Assembly (NCBI RefSeq): GCF_022376445.1 | Contig: NW_025955006.1 | Coordinates: 62,001 to 126,000, forward strand | Origin: Fomitopsis serialis | Lineage: Eukaryota > Basidiomycota > Agaricomycetes > Polyporales > Fomitopsidaceae | Length of the DNA: 64,000 nt | Direction: 5' to 3' | Shown here: positions 49,466 to 62,800 of the stretch, piece after piece | Position numbering within the stretch: position 1 is the first letter of the stretch | How the letters are laid out: each line of letters starts with the position of its first letter | Notes under the pieces: generated by a model | The model's database searches: none | What the model was told of the DNA's origin: nothing | What the model saw: the letters and a program-made list of their open reading frames with translations, nothing else | Position numbers and translations under genes: made by a program

Positions 49466-50228
49466 TCAAGCCTCGGCGGCCACAACAGGAGCTTCTTGGG
49501 CAGCAGCCTCGGCCTCAGCTTCAGCCTCAGGCTCTTCGGCGATGCTATCTTGACCTGGAGCGGCAGCAACGGTTTCCTTCTCTTCGTTACCCACCTTCGA
49601 CCGAGGATATCAGACAGCGATCGAGACGGGCCACAATGTGGGATGCGCACCTTTGACGCGGGCTTACGAGACCCTGCGCGGGACGCCGGCTTCTTCGCTG
49701 TAGAGGCTGGTTTAGCGGAGCCTGCGCGAGACGCAGGCTTGGCAGAGGCCTTCGACGCAGGCTTGCTGGAGGTGCCTGCTGCCTTGGATGGGGGCTTGGA
49801 TGGTGGTTTAGAGGCAGCTTTGGACGCAGGCTTCGCGGCAGCCTTTGAAGGCGGCTTCGACGCGGCCTTAGACGCGGGTTTGGCCTACGACGCGTTCAGC
49901 AAGACGCAAAGCACGCTTATCGGAGAGCACGCACCCGTTTCGCCGGGGGCGGCGCGTCCTCATCAGCGGACGCGCCATTTGCGACTGCAGCGTCCTCCTC
50001 CTGGACTTCGTCGGCCGTGCGTTTCTTTCCACGCGCAGCCTTCGGTTTCTCCTCTTTCTTCTTTTCGTCGGCAGCGCCGTCCTCCTCGGTGGCCTCCGCC
50101 TTGGCTTTCTTCACGCGAGGCTTAGCAGGGGCTTTCTTGGGCGCAGACTCGGCTCTGGGCTGGTCTTTGATGCGGGCAGAGCGGCGGGGCTCAGCGGGCG
50201 CGTCGGAGGCTGCGGCTTTGCGTGGCAT
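49466..50228 (-). CDS. Lys/Ala/Pro-rich nuclear protein, histone H1-like tail
   Basis: Basic low-complexity protein, probably nuclear; function unknown. Minus-strand exons 49935-50228, 49651-49884 and 49466-49594 give 218 residues. It starts MPRKAAASDAPAEPRRSARIKDQP, followed by Lys-rich APKKAPAKPRVKKAK and GKKRTADE. The middle exon is built of repeats of the form SKPPSKAA / KPASKA (about 15 units of 4-6 residues). The C-terminus is acidic and Ala/Glu-rich. No globular H1 domain is visible, so it is H1-like only in composition. The first 75 residues resemble the N-terminal tail of the peroxiredoxin at 41.3 kb. Introns are phase 0 and the frame is intact. Confidence 0.75.
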
Positions 50229-52550
50229 GGTGGGGGGATCGCTGGTGGTGGATAAAGAGAGAGGAGTGAGCGTGAGCAGGGCGCGGGAGCTCGAACCCTA
50301 TTCACGATCAACAGCCCCGCACGTGCCTCGTGGTAGCCCCGTGACCCGCACGACGCCCTGCCACCCGCGCGAATATGGCAAGTCTGGTATTTTGCCTGTC
50401 TTTTGTCCTCGACACTGGATGTTGGCTGCCTTGTCAACGGAGCAGAGCAGTCCCCTACTACCATCTCAGCTGTGCCAGCCTAGCTACACTGACAATAACC
50501 AACATCTGGGTGATATTTAGTACACCCATGGCACACCTATCGAGCGTCCGTGAAACGTACTGTAGCAACAGTTCTATCCAGGGCGATATCTGATCTGCTC
50601 AGCTGTATTCTTTGTCCTGGCCGTAGCTGCATGCGATGATTGACAACGCACAATTGTCTGTACAATACAATTCTACAGTGTACACTCTGTCTGGGAGAAG
50701 TGAAACAGGTCCAATGTCACAGCGTTGTCGTAACTCTCTTCGTCATAGTGCGTGTACGAGATCGCGAGACGATCGTCTCCGCGGGGATGAAGGTCCTGTC
50801 GGAGAGCATCACGTCTTGCATCGCAAGGCGCGTGACGGATATAGAACGACATATAGCATTAGAAGAGACAGGAAGGGGAAGGGACTCACGTCCACTCATG
50901 TCGTTCAATCGCTGAGACTTTCAGAAAATTGTCGAGCTTCCACACCCGTCCGATAGAGGCCTTCGTCCAGCCGCCCTTGCCGTTTGATGACGGACTCGAT
51001 TTATTCTCGCAGGGGCTGGGTGCATCCAAGATGAACAGATAAATGGCACAGCGCGTGTGCGAAAGTCTGGCTTGCGCGTTGAGTGACTTCCGAGACGAAG
51101 GGAGAATTATAGAGCTTACTACTGTTTGCGTATGAATGGCGGTGAGGTTCGCTGCTACAGCTTGTCTGGTCATGCTTCACTATGTTCCCCGAATATTTAC
51201 GTGGCTCGTTCTGTCATGATAACTTTCAGGAATGAATGCGCACGGCGGGAAGCCCTATGTGGCCAAGACATCGACAATGATGATCCCACAATCCTATCGC
51301 CCCGCCGTTGATATGATACTTCTTCTTGATTCAAATACAGCCGGACGCACGGTTTCAGGATATTGTTGCAAAACACAAGCATCCCAACTCCGTGACGTTG
51401 TTTGTGTGCTTACAAGCAATGTCGAGGAACTCTTCATCGCGACCTGGGCGTGCGCGGCCATCAACGTGAGTCGAGGACGAAGTCCCGACGGACACACGAT
51501 TGCTCGCCCGTGAGATACTAATCTGCGCGCGCAACTGTCGGGAGCACCTTGACGGGAAGCCATTCTGCCCCAAATGCTACCGTGACGGTGTATCACGTAC
51601 CGTCCCGGAGTCGGCTGTATCAAGACTTTGAGGGCCAGTCCGAATTTTTCCAAAATTCCAAGGAAAAGACGGGAGAGGCTGCGCGGTAGTCGCTCCTGTA
51701 TTACCGTTATATGTATCTGATCCTTGTGCGCATCCGGCGTAACTCAGCTCTGTATATGGGCTGGATCTTCTGCGCTTATATGTTAGTGCACTGAAGTACA
51801 GCGGGCAAACCCTGAGGCCGGAGAAATATACCTCGTTTAGAGCCTCCTGGAACGATATTACGTCGTCCGAGAGCTTGCGCAGTTCGTCGTTCATCCGTGC
51901 GTCGCTGACGATGACGATCCAGCGGTCCAGCATTGTCGCTTTGAAAAAAAGTGCTGTCCAAGCCCGTACAAGAGATAGCGGCTGGCACCGTTGTACGTCG
52001 TGTTGTCAATGTTGTACATCCATTGTCAGAGTCTGACCTCCGAGTCCGGCGAATTTCAACTCCTTGCTCGAGATTGAGACACTGAGCAAGATAGCCCATG
52101 GCGGTATATCTGTAGCGCAGAAGTTTCTTAGCAGGCATGCGTACGAGTTTCGAATATCGTACTCACTACCTGTGAAACAGTAAGTACTGTACAGTAGCGT
52201 TGAGAGCCGCAACCGTTACAAAGTGGTCAATTTCCATATTAAGGCGGTAGGTGAAGTTGCCCGATAAGGAAGCGGTGCTTACCGTAATAGAATGGAGCTT
52301 CGAATTCTTATTCCCTGTTCCTGCTTATCCTCTCGCTTTTCCCCTTGTTTGCAGCTGCTCATTCAGTCTGTATCTGCTATTGAAGCTTGAAGCTGAGTTG
52401 TACCGACTGTGGCTGTGCTAGCGTTTCCGGGCCCTGGCGTTCAGTTGGTAGGACCACCGAGTTTCCGCGGGTCCAAGGAGGACGCTCCGAGTCGCTCTAC
52501 AACAGCTCGTCGAATCCTACTTTGCGTTCACTCGCACGTTTATCTCAAAC
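50229..52550. other. 2.3 kb divergent intergenic region
   Basis: Between the H1-like gene (-) and the UBR7-like gene (+). Short ORFs on both strands at 50.9-52.1 kb show no domain and no convincing splice chain. They may be remnants. No repeat structure noticed. Confidence 0.5.
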
Positions 52551-54006
52551 ATGTCGGCCTATGAATCTCCATCTGGACCACAGTCATTAACAGCGCTCGC
52601 CGAGCAGCACCGCGCCCTGGTCGAGGAGGCCGCCGAAGCTCTACCACACCAGTTCTCACAGTGCACTTACTCCCTGGGCCCCATCCGACAAGCTGTCTAC
52701 CTCTGCTTGACCTGCGCAGTGCCAAGAGGTATCTGCTCTGCGTGCAGCATCGCCTGCCACACGGACCACGAGCAGCTAGAGCTATTCCCAAAGCGTGCCT
52801 TCTGCTGCGACTGCCCGACGCGTGCCCTACCGCACGCATGCACGCTGCACTCCACGCCCGAGGCGGAGAACGCGGGGAACGCGTACGGGCAGAACTTCCG
52901 GGGCGTGTTCTGCAGGTGTAGCCAGCCGTACGACGCGAAGAGGGAGCGGGAGACGATGGTGCAGTGTGTCGCGTGTGAGGTGCGCTCGCTCGGATCGCTA
53001 CGCACGTCTGCTCATTCGTGTCGTGTCGTAGGACTGGTTCCACGAGTCGTGTTTGAACCTGCGAGAACGACCGCCACTGCGCGAGCCCACGCCCGAAGAG
53101 CAGGCCGACGAAGACGACGGCGCGTCGAACGCGTCTTCTGAGTTGCCTCCCGGCTTGATCACCGCGGACGACTACGATAGCTTCGTGTGTGGCGCGTGTG
53201 TTCGCGAGATACCGACGCTCCGACGATGCGCGGGCACGCCAGGCGCACTCATGGTCGTGCGTGACGCGCCTGAGCAGCCTTGGAAGGTCATCGGGCGGGA
53301 AGAAGGCGCAGACGGCAGCGCAATCGTGGAGGTGACGAAGATAGAGGAGTCGGACGTGGGAGAGAAGCGCGCACGGTCACCGACTGGTGAGGGTGTGCCC
53401 AGCGCGAAGCGACCGCGCGTGTCAACAGAGCCGTCAGCGTCACCGCCGTGTCTCGCGCCACCCGAGAATCCAGTTGCCCAGAAGGTCCTGACGCCTGCGC
53501 TGCGTCCAAAGGAGTCAGACGAGAGCATTGTACCTGGCTCACGAAACCTAGGCACAAGCGACGTGTTCCTCACAGAGGGCTGGCGAGAGCGGTGGTGCAA
53601 GTGCCAGTCGGTGCGTCCCTCCATACCCCTTTGCATCCCAATACTCATGAGTAGTACGCACGGCAGTGCTTTTCCTCCCTACAAACACGACCATACCTTC
53701 TCGAGGAAGATGAGACCTACTCGCCGCCGGAGGACCCCGACTCGGGCCTCACCCTTGAGGAGCTCGGCCTGCGCGCGCTGCAGCGGCTCCCGCGTGAGCG
53801 CGCCATAGACGGCATCCGTGCCTTCAACGAGATGCGGTGCGTTCCGCTTCCCGTTACGCTGTATACGATCTGACGCGTGCGCGGCGCGGGGCAGGGACGA
53901 CCTAATGAATCACCTCCGGCCGTTCGCGCAGGAGGGCAAGGTGGTAACGGAGGCGGATATTCGTGCATTTTTCGACGCGAGAATCAATGGACAACAAGCC
54001 TCGTGA
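52551..54006 (+). CDS. mlo2: UBR7/Mlo2-like UBR-box and PHD-type protein
   Basis: Putative E3 ubiquitin ligase of the UBR7 (fission yeast Mlo2) family. Exons 52551-52979, 53032-53610, 53667-53836 and 53895-54006 give 429 residues. A Cys/His-rich UBR-box region spans about 40-115: QCTYSLGPIRQAVYLCLTC, GICSACSIACHTDHEQLELF, KRAFCCDCPT. A PHD-like segment follows: VFCRCSQPYDA, MVQCVACEDWFHESCLNL, then FVCGACVREIP. Next come a Ser/Pro/Lys-rich linker with KRARSP and AKRPRVS (likely nuclear signal), then WRERWCKCQSC and a Glu-rich C-terminal region ending DIRAFFDARI. The exon 1-2 junction falls inside the PHD-like motif and restores CEDWFHESC. Confidence 0.9.
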
Positions 54007-54610
54007 CGCCTGTGGGTGTGTATGATACCTGGTACTGAAGGTGGGACTCGATGGCTGCGTTCTGTACTAAGGTGGCTGGATATATGGACTTGCCCGAGCT
54101 GCTGACGAACTGGCAACTCATTTCCGTCCTCGGCGTCTTGGAGCTTTCTTACGTATGTCGTTGGGTTCCCAAGACGAGCTTCAAAATGATTCGCAGCTGC
54201 AAAGCACAATGTAGCGCTATCACCGTGTGCGAGCCGAACAAGGCAAATATCTCCTGCAGATGGACTGCAAATCTAACCATCCTCAGTTCTACTTCTCGCG
54301 TCCGCGGTCATATTCAGGAAGCCCAAGAAGCAAGGTGTGTGGTGCATGATAGAGGAGAACACCATCGACCAGCCCCTGAAGCTTGAAGGCCTGACCCAGT
54401 GAAGCCTCTTGGTCACGTTGTGTCGCATAACAGCAATGAAGTAATACGTGAATAGGCGAGTACTGTGAGTCTCCAGTACTCCAGTCCTCGCGATAAGGTA
54501 CGGCGTACACCATACGTATGAAGACACGGAGAAAGGAAGATACAAACGACTGGAAATCCATAAAGAATACCGCAAGAATGCGTAGCACAGGGCGTAACTT
54601 GGATGGCAAA
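54007..54610. other. convergent intergenic region
   Basis: Lies between the 3' ends of the UBR7-like and ankyrin-VWA genes. No gene seen. Confidence 0.6.
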
Positions 54611-56794
54611 TTATTCCTCGTACCTCTCCATGATCGGCTTCGTTAACAGCTTCAAAAGCCATTCCTCCAGTCTCGCTTCGTTTGCTTTCATTTCATCGAA
54701 CGCGCCGTCCAATCGATCGGCCGTGCAGTACAAGACGTCCCGGATTTCGTCGTCATCTCGCAAGCCCGCGAGGAACGCGGCGGCCTTCGGGTCAGCTCCG
54801 ATCTGGCTGATGCAGAACATCACGGAGGTCGGCTCGTAGTCGGCGGCAACGAGCTTCCTCCTGCATTCCACAATTGCGTCCTTGAACGCGGTGACGGGCT
54901 CGCTACTCGGGTCTCCATCTGTGATCGCGCACACAAGGAGCGGCCGCTGGAACGACGAGCGGGAGTCGATCTTGCTGTATACAAAGGGAATGAGAATGTC
55001 GCGACGAAGTGTACTGCCTATCCTGGTCCCACCGCGGGGCTGCGTCTTCATCAGGATCTTGTCCAACGCGTCCATGGACAGATTCCGCTCCGTCACCCTC
55101 GCATTGATGAAGCGGAGGTCCACGCCGCGATCGTCTGGTACGATCTTCGTAGCGATTCTCGCCATGCGAGCAACGAGAGCCCGTTGTTTCGAGAAGCGAT
55201 TGTCGAGGCTCATGGAGCCGCTGTCATCGCAAAAAATGACCGGATGGTACAGGGACAGTGTGACCAGACGCTTGATATTTTCGGGTTTACTCAGCGGCGT
55301 GGTGTGGTCCTGGCGGAGGGCAGCCGCGTTCGTTGCTAAGTTTTGAATGAAAGGGTCATTCGGAGCAAAGAACTTCTCGAGACCTGTCTCCTGGACGTAT
55401 TTCCCAAGACTGGCCGAGAAATCTGCGGCGGAAATAAGTTCAGGCTCCGTCTTGAAAGTAAGAGCAAGTCAACTGCTACGGAAATTGAGGGTAATACTGC
55501 GGTGTCGTACCTCTGGCTTTGGTTGAAGTGGCTCCGTAGGTTCTGACTGAGCAGGTTTGGACTGGTTCTGCGCAGGTTTGGGATCGCGTTGGACCGGCTA
55601 GACAGAAATCCATCATATGAGCATGATATGCATGGCCGCGAGCAGCAGCACACACCTGCGATTGATTCGTTATATTTCCGAGCGCCGCTGGTTTCGTCTC
55701 TAGCTTTGGGGTCTCCACCATACAATACTCAGCCTGAATCGCCGTCCATAAATATATTGAGAGAGAATACGAGAGCATACATACCGTGTCGACGGCAGGC
55801 TTAGTCGCGGTGCTGAGGTTCGAGTCGTGACACGTATTTGCTCAGGACCGGATACTACCTTGGCCTCAGAAGCCTGTGCATCCTCGGTACCTGTGGCCTG
55901 TACTATAATTAGACATGCAGCATAGCCAGAACTGGTCAGCATACCACTACAGAACTGGGGCTGTTGTCCAAACGTCTTGTGAATTTCTCCGTGGCTTTGC
56001 TGCCAAGGACGCTCTGTGGCAAACAGTCACATCAGAAACAATGAGAACAATCTGAGACATGGGTCTGCAATACCTTGGCCACCTCCTGGAGAAAGCGACT
56101 TCAAGTTGAGCTTAGCGAAGACAGTGATTTGAGAGTAACGGACCTAGACATGATCCTTATCCTTCGCACCAGAAATTTGGTACAACTTGCTAATCGTGCC
56201 GACTGCGACATCCTTGATGAGCCCGCTGTTCACATATGCTATCACGAATATGACCAGCGCGACAAGGAGAGCGATGATAGCGCCGTGTTTCGCGTTACGT
56301 TCAGCCTTGCTCAGCACCTCCTGCTCCATGCCGACGTCCTTCGCAAGCTCCCTTACCGACTGTCCGCTCGCGTTCTCCGTATCGAGCGAAGCGCCGCTGT
56401 CGATGAGCTCGTGGACCAATTCCTTGTCGCGCACTTCGGTGAGGGCATTCATGAGAGCCGTCGCATTGTCGTCCTTCGGGAAGCGTTTGTCGACATCCGC
56501 CCCCGCGTCCAAAAGGGCCCGAGCGATCTCGAGCCTGTTCTTCGTCGTGCGCGATGTCACGTAGAAGAGCGGTGGACGCTCTCTCGTAGACACAGCGTTC
56601 GAGTTTGCGCCATTCTTCAAAAGAAGACGGACGACCTCGAGGTGCCCGTGTACACAGGCTGCTGCCAATGGCGTGAGTTTCTTCTCTCCGCCGATGGAGT
56701 TGATCGGAGACGGATTCGCGCTACCAAGATACTGCTGGAGGAAGTCCTCCGTAAGTGTACCGTAGTAAGCGTGGTCGTGCAGGTTAGTGGCCAT
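54611..56794 (-). CDS. ankyrin-repeat / von Willebrand A domain protein
   Basis: One protein with N-terminal ankyrin repeats and a C-terminal VWA domain, a combination seen in agaricomycetes; role unknown. Exon 56150-56794 starts MATNLHDHAYYGTLTEDFL. It has at least three ankyrin units (LTPLAAACVHGHLEVVRLLL, LEIARALLDAGADVD, ALMNALTEVRDKELVHELID) and a hydrophobic helix, AIIALLVALVIFVIAYVNSG. Small exons follow (56074-56085, 55951-56013, 55656-55733, 55511-55597), with a Pro/Gln/Lys linker. The last exon, 54611-55450, carries VIFCDDSGSM (MIDAS DxSxS), GGTRIGS and CAITDGDP. The linker between 55734 and 55950 could not be spliced with certainty: two candidate frames exist. Confidence in identity is high, in linker exons low. 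Confidence 0.82.
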
Positions 56795-59367
56795 TGTTGT
56801 TGAATGCGACGTCGCAGGATGACGACTGAGTCCGCCGGGACGACACGGGATCGAGCACTTAAAAGCGTCGCGGTTCCAACGATGCCTCTCTTTCACTTTG
56901 CCTATTCAGACAACTGAGCTCGCGCAATGAGGCATGCCCAGCGCGTTGGATGCATAGCAGGCCGCAAACCTACCATCAGATGCGTGTAGGGTGAGTCGCT
57001 GAAGGCTAAAACCCACCCGTATCACTGGAGGATGCAATGGACTAAGTCGGTCCGATTAGCGGTCATGGAACGAATGAATATGCAACGTCTTCGCGGCTTC
57101 GCACCGAGTGGTAGGGGCGTGCTGGCAGACACTCAAGGTGAGGCTCAGGCCACACGGGAATAGCTTGTGTGAGAGCTGTTCCAACGTCAGGGAAGAGAAC
57201 ACTACGACAATTCAAGCACGGATCATACCGTCCAGGAAGTTTGGGCACCTAGCTCCTCGGATCACTTGAGATTGTCTTGCATGCAACCCTCAGCCCTCAA
57301 ACGACCTCTAAATGGAAGCATATCAACCGATTGGCTTTCCTTCAAAATCCGTTCCTATATTCATTGTTAGTGAAGAGTGAATGCTCAGACTGCGAGTTCA
57401 ATACGTCCACCAGATTAATTTGGACGCGATCTCTGGTGATTACTTGCTACTAGAAGCTGGCCCTATCCTGTGCACGCAAAACCTCAATCACCGATTGATC
57501 ATTGGCGCAGCACTATCAATACCTTTGTGTGTCCCTCGACCCTCGACATGGCAGTGTCACCAACGAAGTGACTGATTGGGGCTGGCTTGAACTGGCTTCG
57601 AGTTCTGCGGAGGGCACATGAGGCACCTCGCGACGCAATGCAACTGGCGCCAGTGAATCAGTCAGTCAGCATTGACAATTGAGTCTGCGACCCGCACGTA
57701 CCATTGCCATGTTTGTCTTGCTGAAACTACATGATCGGGGGAACCTGAGGGCCCTGAAGCATGGTTAGGTATCGCCACGATGCATACAACACGCAGCGGG
57801 ACACAGACGTTGTCCTTAATGAATGATGATCTCCATACCGCAATCTGATAGCGCGAGGTGAACTTCCTCGACATCTCATAGTCGCCTCGAGGCGGTAGCC
57901 CACTTGAGGACGCCTCATATCGCTCAGGAACCAGTGAGGAAATTGAGAACCGTCGAAAGGTCCCGCACCTCACTGAATCTATGTGTAAGCGGCGCCAGAC
58001 CGACGGATCAATGTCGTTGTCACCCAAAGCGGAAAAATGAAGTCCTCCTATGGTTTCATGTAGTGTTGTTGGCAAATCAGCGCCAGCTTGCCACCTGGCA
58101 CGCGCCAGGGGTGGCGATTGGTTGGCGATTGGCAAGTGGCAGAGGGGAGGGTGGCGCAACCTGGCGAATCGCCAGGCGCTTATGCATTTTATGGCGACTG
58201 GACCGGTGTGGTTGAGTCAAAACCAAGCAGTCGAGGTTCAGTGTTGGTAAGAGGTACTTGAAAAGTGTCTGTGAAGATGAGTACGGGGGTGTCATCGGCC
58301 TGCCCATTCCTGGTCCGACTCTCTGAGGGGCAGAATCAGCTACACTATTACCGCATTTGGCAATCGGAAGTGCGGTATTTAACCTGGTGCTCGCCATTAA
58401 CTGACGCGGACATTGACGATGAGCCTCACGGGGGCTAACGTTAACTTAACCCGGGAGTATCGCTACACTTGCGGCCTTCAATGGTTCCAGAATGACCGAC
58501 ATAGGTGGCCAGCGAAGAATTGCTGTTCGCGAGTAGTCTCCGTAGCAGACCTAAAAGACCGGTTCGCCAGTGCGGAAGCGGTGTGTCGCCGTGTTCGCTA
58601 CATCTAGCCCGCCTTGACAGTCTCAGCTCGAGCTGCAGTGTGTGCAATTGTATGCCATTGAGTCAACATTTCAGCACCGAGCCACCAACATGCACGGCAA
58701 CGTGTGCAACCATCCGTCAGACTGCAATTACACGAAGTTCCAGTCAAGCCTGGTCATTAGCTTGAATGCAAATGCACTCCGAGTCGTCGAGACCCGAGAC
58801 CCGATTTGCTGCCCCGGCGGATGGCCGCCAGCCACTACCTGCTGTCTCGTCGAGGCCTACTCACATCCTATAGGCTGCATGTCATTCTCCCAGTGTCCTG
58901 CTTGTACCCTGCAGTGCTAAACATCCTCGGGGACCTACAAGCAGCGGCACAAGCTCGAAATTGAGCACAAAACGCCAAAAACGCATCAAAAAGCCCATTT
59001 GCCAGTTGCGCCACAATCGCCAGCGCGCGCCACCCCCCGAAAACCCATTCCCAAGCGCCATTTGCCGGCAATTGGGTCCATTCCCATTTGCCATCAGCAC
59101 TAGTTTCATGGGCCCGCGGCTAATGTGCAGTTGTGAGCGCAAAGGAAAACGGGGACGGCTTAGAACGCAATTCCGCTGCTCCACATGGGCTCACCATACA
59201 TTATGGTACGACCGGGGCACGGTGGGAAGAGTGTCTGTAGCAGGATGCTGCCGGCAGTACTCATCGAGTCGTGAATAATGAGGTATCAACACCCATAGCT
59301 ATAAAGATCGAAATGGTCGCCTGACATTCTCTAGCATCCGCCCAAGTTCGCGCTCACCTACTGAATC
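56795..59367. other. 2.6 kb intergenic region with TGGCGA-rich segments
   Basis: No gene recognised. Two segments (about 58075-58200 and 58960-59115) are dense in TGGCGATTGG/GCCACC-type words, on the plus strand in the first and largely on the minus in the second. They could be ends of a degenerate repeat about 1 kb long. Confidence 0.45.
59300..59305 (+). promoter_or_regulatory. TATA box of the small ORF at 59368
   Basis: TATAAA lies 63-68 nt before the ATG at 59368. It is the main support, besides composition, that the small ORF is expressed. Confidence 0.5.
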
Positions 59368-59661
59368 ATGTCTCAACTCCAAGACCTCACCCGCTGCCTC
59401 CTAGCCGCCGGTTACGCCGCGCACCCCGATGGGCAAAGCACGTACCTGCTCTACACCAACGCCGGCACTCTCGTAATGAAGCAGTGGACGGGTGACTCCT
59501 TTGGCAAGGAGGAGCTCGTCGCAACGGCTGTCCGTCCCGAGTCGGCGGCTGCCATCCTGCCCGACCCTGAGGACAGCCTCATATTCGCTATCACACCCTC
59601 CTCCACCCTTGCAGCCTTCCAGTACGATGAGGATTGGAGGGAGTGGGCGGAAAACTGTTGA
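59368..59661 (+). CDS. small hypothetical protein, 97 residues
   Basis: Single-exon ORF with C-rich wobble codons and a TATA box at a normal distance. The protein (MSQLQDLTRCLLAAGYAAHP...) is acidic, with no signal peptide or membrane helix. Phrases such as TYLLYTNAGTLVMKQWTGDSFG and SLIFAITPSSTLAAFQYDEDW suggest two or three beta-hairpins, as in a short beta-propeller-like or carbohydrate-binding fold. I do not recognise the family. Confidence 0.55.
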   Translation: MSQLQDLTRCLLAAGYAAHPDGQSTYLLYTNAGTLVMKQWTGDSFGKEELVATAVRPESAAAILPDPEDSLIFAITPSSTLAAFQYDEDWREWAENC

Positions 59662-59885
59662 TGATCAAACTGAAGTGGGATCTAATCTATGCTGCCACCG
59701 TCATTTCGGAGCTTAAATACTGTGACATTTTCACAATGGCGCCAGAGGACCCACTACAAGCAGGCCATTGGCATTTACTTACACTCGACTTACACCGTCA
59801 GGCTCTGGCCTTACCTTCGCCCCGAAGATCGCTTGCTTCATTTGTGTCCGCTGCCCGAATTCCCGCCTACACTCGTTCCATCGTG

Positions 59886-62800
59886 ATGACATCCTCGCTC
59901 GGAAAGCGCAAGGAGAGGGAGGAAGATGGGTCTTTTCCTATCTCACATGGGTATGTTTTCTTATACGAAGTCATCTATCACCGAGGTAACCTACCAGCGT
60001 GTAGGTCGACTCTTTTCGTGTCAAATCTACCGTACACAGCGACATCTACGGATCTGAAGACCCTTTTCTCTGATCTCGCACCCGTACGGTCTGCATTCGT
60101 CGTGCTTGAACCCGGCTCAGGGGTATCAAAAGGCGTCGGTTACGTTTCTTTCGCGATTAAAGAGGATGCGCAATTAGCTTCCGACAAGATCGCGGAGGAG
60201 GGACTCGCGCTGAACAAGAGACAGTTGAGGGTTCAGTGGGCGGAGTTGAAGGTGGGCATGCGAACATATGAAACGGCCATGTCATGCTGATGTTTCCCTA
60301 TTCAGAGCAAAGACAAGTCGCAGGGCAGGGACAAGGACCAGACGCGATCACCAGTCAAAACTGAGGCAAAATCCCCGGCACCTCGGCCTCAGCAACCTGC
60401 GTTAAAAGACCCTCTCGCTATACGCACAGTAGTCATCTCGGGTCTACCTTCATCAATAGACTCCAAAACGCTATGGAAGAAGATCCGCAAGCTCGACGGC
60501 GCTGAAAAAGCGGAGTGGCCAGCCAAAACAAGTAGTGGTGATGAGGACAGCGATATCGGTGCGCAAACCTGTCCCCTTGATCAACGAATGCCTGACCTAC
60601 ATCTACGTATAGCCCACGCATTATTCGCCACGCCTTCGGCCGCTTCGGAAGCAGTCAATAAGCTACACGCGCACGTATTCAAAGGCTCCCTGCTATCAGC
60701 TACATTGAAGAAACGACTTGACGGTCTGGCTAAAGCGCCCAAAGCCAAGAAGGTCGATGCGCCGAAGCAAGGCGCGAAGGGCGGCGCACCGAGCCGCGCG
60801 AGCCGGCTCATCGTGCGCAATCTACCGTTCGACATCACGGAACAAGACCTCCGCGCAGTCTTCCTCCCGTACGGACCCATCTACTCCGTCGACATCCCTC
60901 TGAAAGACGATGAGGGCGAGGGCAAGCCGCGTGCGAAGGGCTTCGCTTTCGTCTGGATGCTGAGCCGTAAAGATGCGGAGCGCGCGATGGAGGAAACGAA
61001 CGGGATGAAGGTCCAAGCGGGCATGGCGGCACGGCTGGTGACGGACAAGCAGAAAAAGAAGAAGCAGCGGAGGGAGGAGGAAAAGGCGGAGAAAGCAGCA
61101 AAGGGTCAAGGAGAGGATGCAGAGGAGAATGATGAGGGACCGGAGCCGCAGGGGAAAGAGCGTGTCATTGCAGTAGACTGGGCGCTGAGCAAAGACAAGT
61201 GGCAGGCGGAGAAGGCGAAGGTGGAACAGGAAGCCGCGGATGGAGACGTGCAGATGGGTGACGAGAGTGGCGAGGCTGGTGAGGATGGTAGTGAAGGCGA
61301 GGGCTCCGCAAGTCAAGATGGGCAGATCGGATTGCACGAGGACGATGGGAGTGATGTGGGCAGTGAGAGTGGTAGTGATGAAGATGACCTCACGGGCGAC
61401 GAGGGTGACGAACAAGATGAGGGCCGGACAAAGCCTACGCTGCCTCCTCCAGAAAGCGGTACAACCCTGTTTGTTCGCAACGTTCCATTCGAGGCAACAG
61501 AGGATGAGCTTCGAACTTTGTAAGTGTTATCTGAATTCACTTTGCATTGCTGCTCACGAGCCACAGATTCCGTGCCTTCGGCCCACTCCGTTACGCTCGC
61601 ATAACGGTAGATCACGAGATCGGTCGCTCTCGTGGAACTGGTTTCGTCTGCTTCTGGAACAAAGCGGACGCGGACAAGGTCGTCGAGCAGAGTGAGATTC
61701 TGCGTGCCGAGATGCTTGGAGAGAGTGACAAAGCCACGACAGTGCGTTCCAGTATTTTCTTACATCCACTTGACTGAGTATTTTGGTTTAGCAACCGAAG
61801 AAGAACCCTTTCAAATTACCTTCCTTGCTCACCCCGGATCCCTCTTCCTCGATAGCTCAGAACCTAGTACTTCAAGGCCGGACACTGGACGTCATCCGCG
61901 CTGTGACGCGGGATGAGGCCGGCAAGCTCAAGGAGGCCGGCGAAAGACAACGAGAGAAGGCAGACAAGCGTAACCTCTATCTCCTTCGGGAGGGAAGTGA
62001 GTACACCAAGTCAGCCTTGTACTCGCAGTCCTGATGGATATTCTAGTCATCCTGCCCAACGCGCCCGCTGCCGAGTCGATGGGTCCAGCAGAAGTGGAGA
62101 AACGGACTATGTCATTCAACGCCCGGAGGGCGCTCCTTCGCTCCAATCCATCTCTATACGTGTCGAAGACGCGGTTGAGCATCCGACAACTGCCCCTCTT
62201 CGCGACCGAGCGCATGCTCAAGAGACTCGCTGTGCACGCTGTTCGTGCTTTCGAGAAGGAAGTCAAGGAGGGAGCGCGGGAACCATTGACTGCCGACGAG
62301 TTGGCTGAGTCCGTCGCACCCACGAACGAGGACGAGGCCATCAAGGCCGAAGACGACGATGGCGTCGCGCAGACGAATACGTCGAAAGGGAAGGGGAAGG
62401 GGAAGGACCATAAGGCTGGTCGCGATACAGGTGTCAAGCAAGCCAAGATTGTGCGTCAGGCAGACCGTGTCGACCCCGTAACCGGCAAAGGACGTAGCCG
62501 AGGCTATGGCTTCTTGGAGATGGCGAAGCATGCAGATGCTCTGCGAGTTCTCAGGTGGGCCAACAATAGCACAAAAGTCGGCCGGATGTTCGACGAGTGG
62601 TGGAAAGCCGAACTGGAAGATCTGGTCAAGATCGAGAAGAAGAAGCCGCAGAAGGATGAAGCGCGATTGAAGCGGTTGAGAGATGAGTTGGAAAAGGGCG
62701 CACCCGTCAAGAGCAGAGGGTCCCTCATTGTCGAGTTCTCGATTGAGAACGTACAGGTCGTTCAACGACGAGCTACCCAGCAACGCGACAAGCAATCTGT

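Noticed and set aside
50229..52550. Possible decayed gene suggested by short ORFs around 50.9-51.7 kb
   Set aside because: Fragments do not assemble into any family I recognise, so calling a pseudogene would be speculation.
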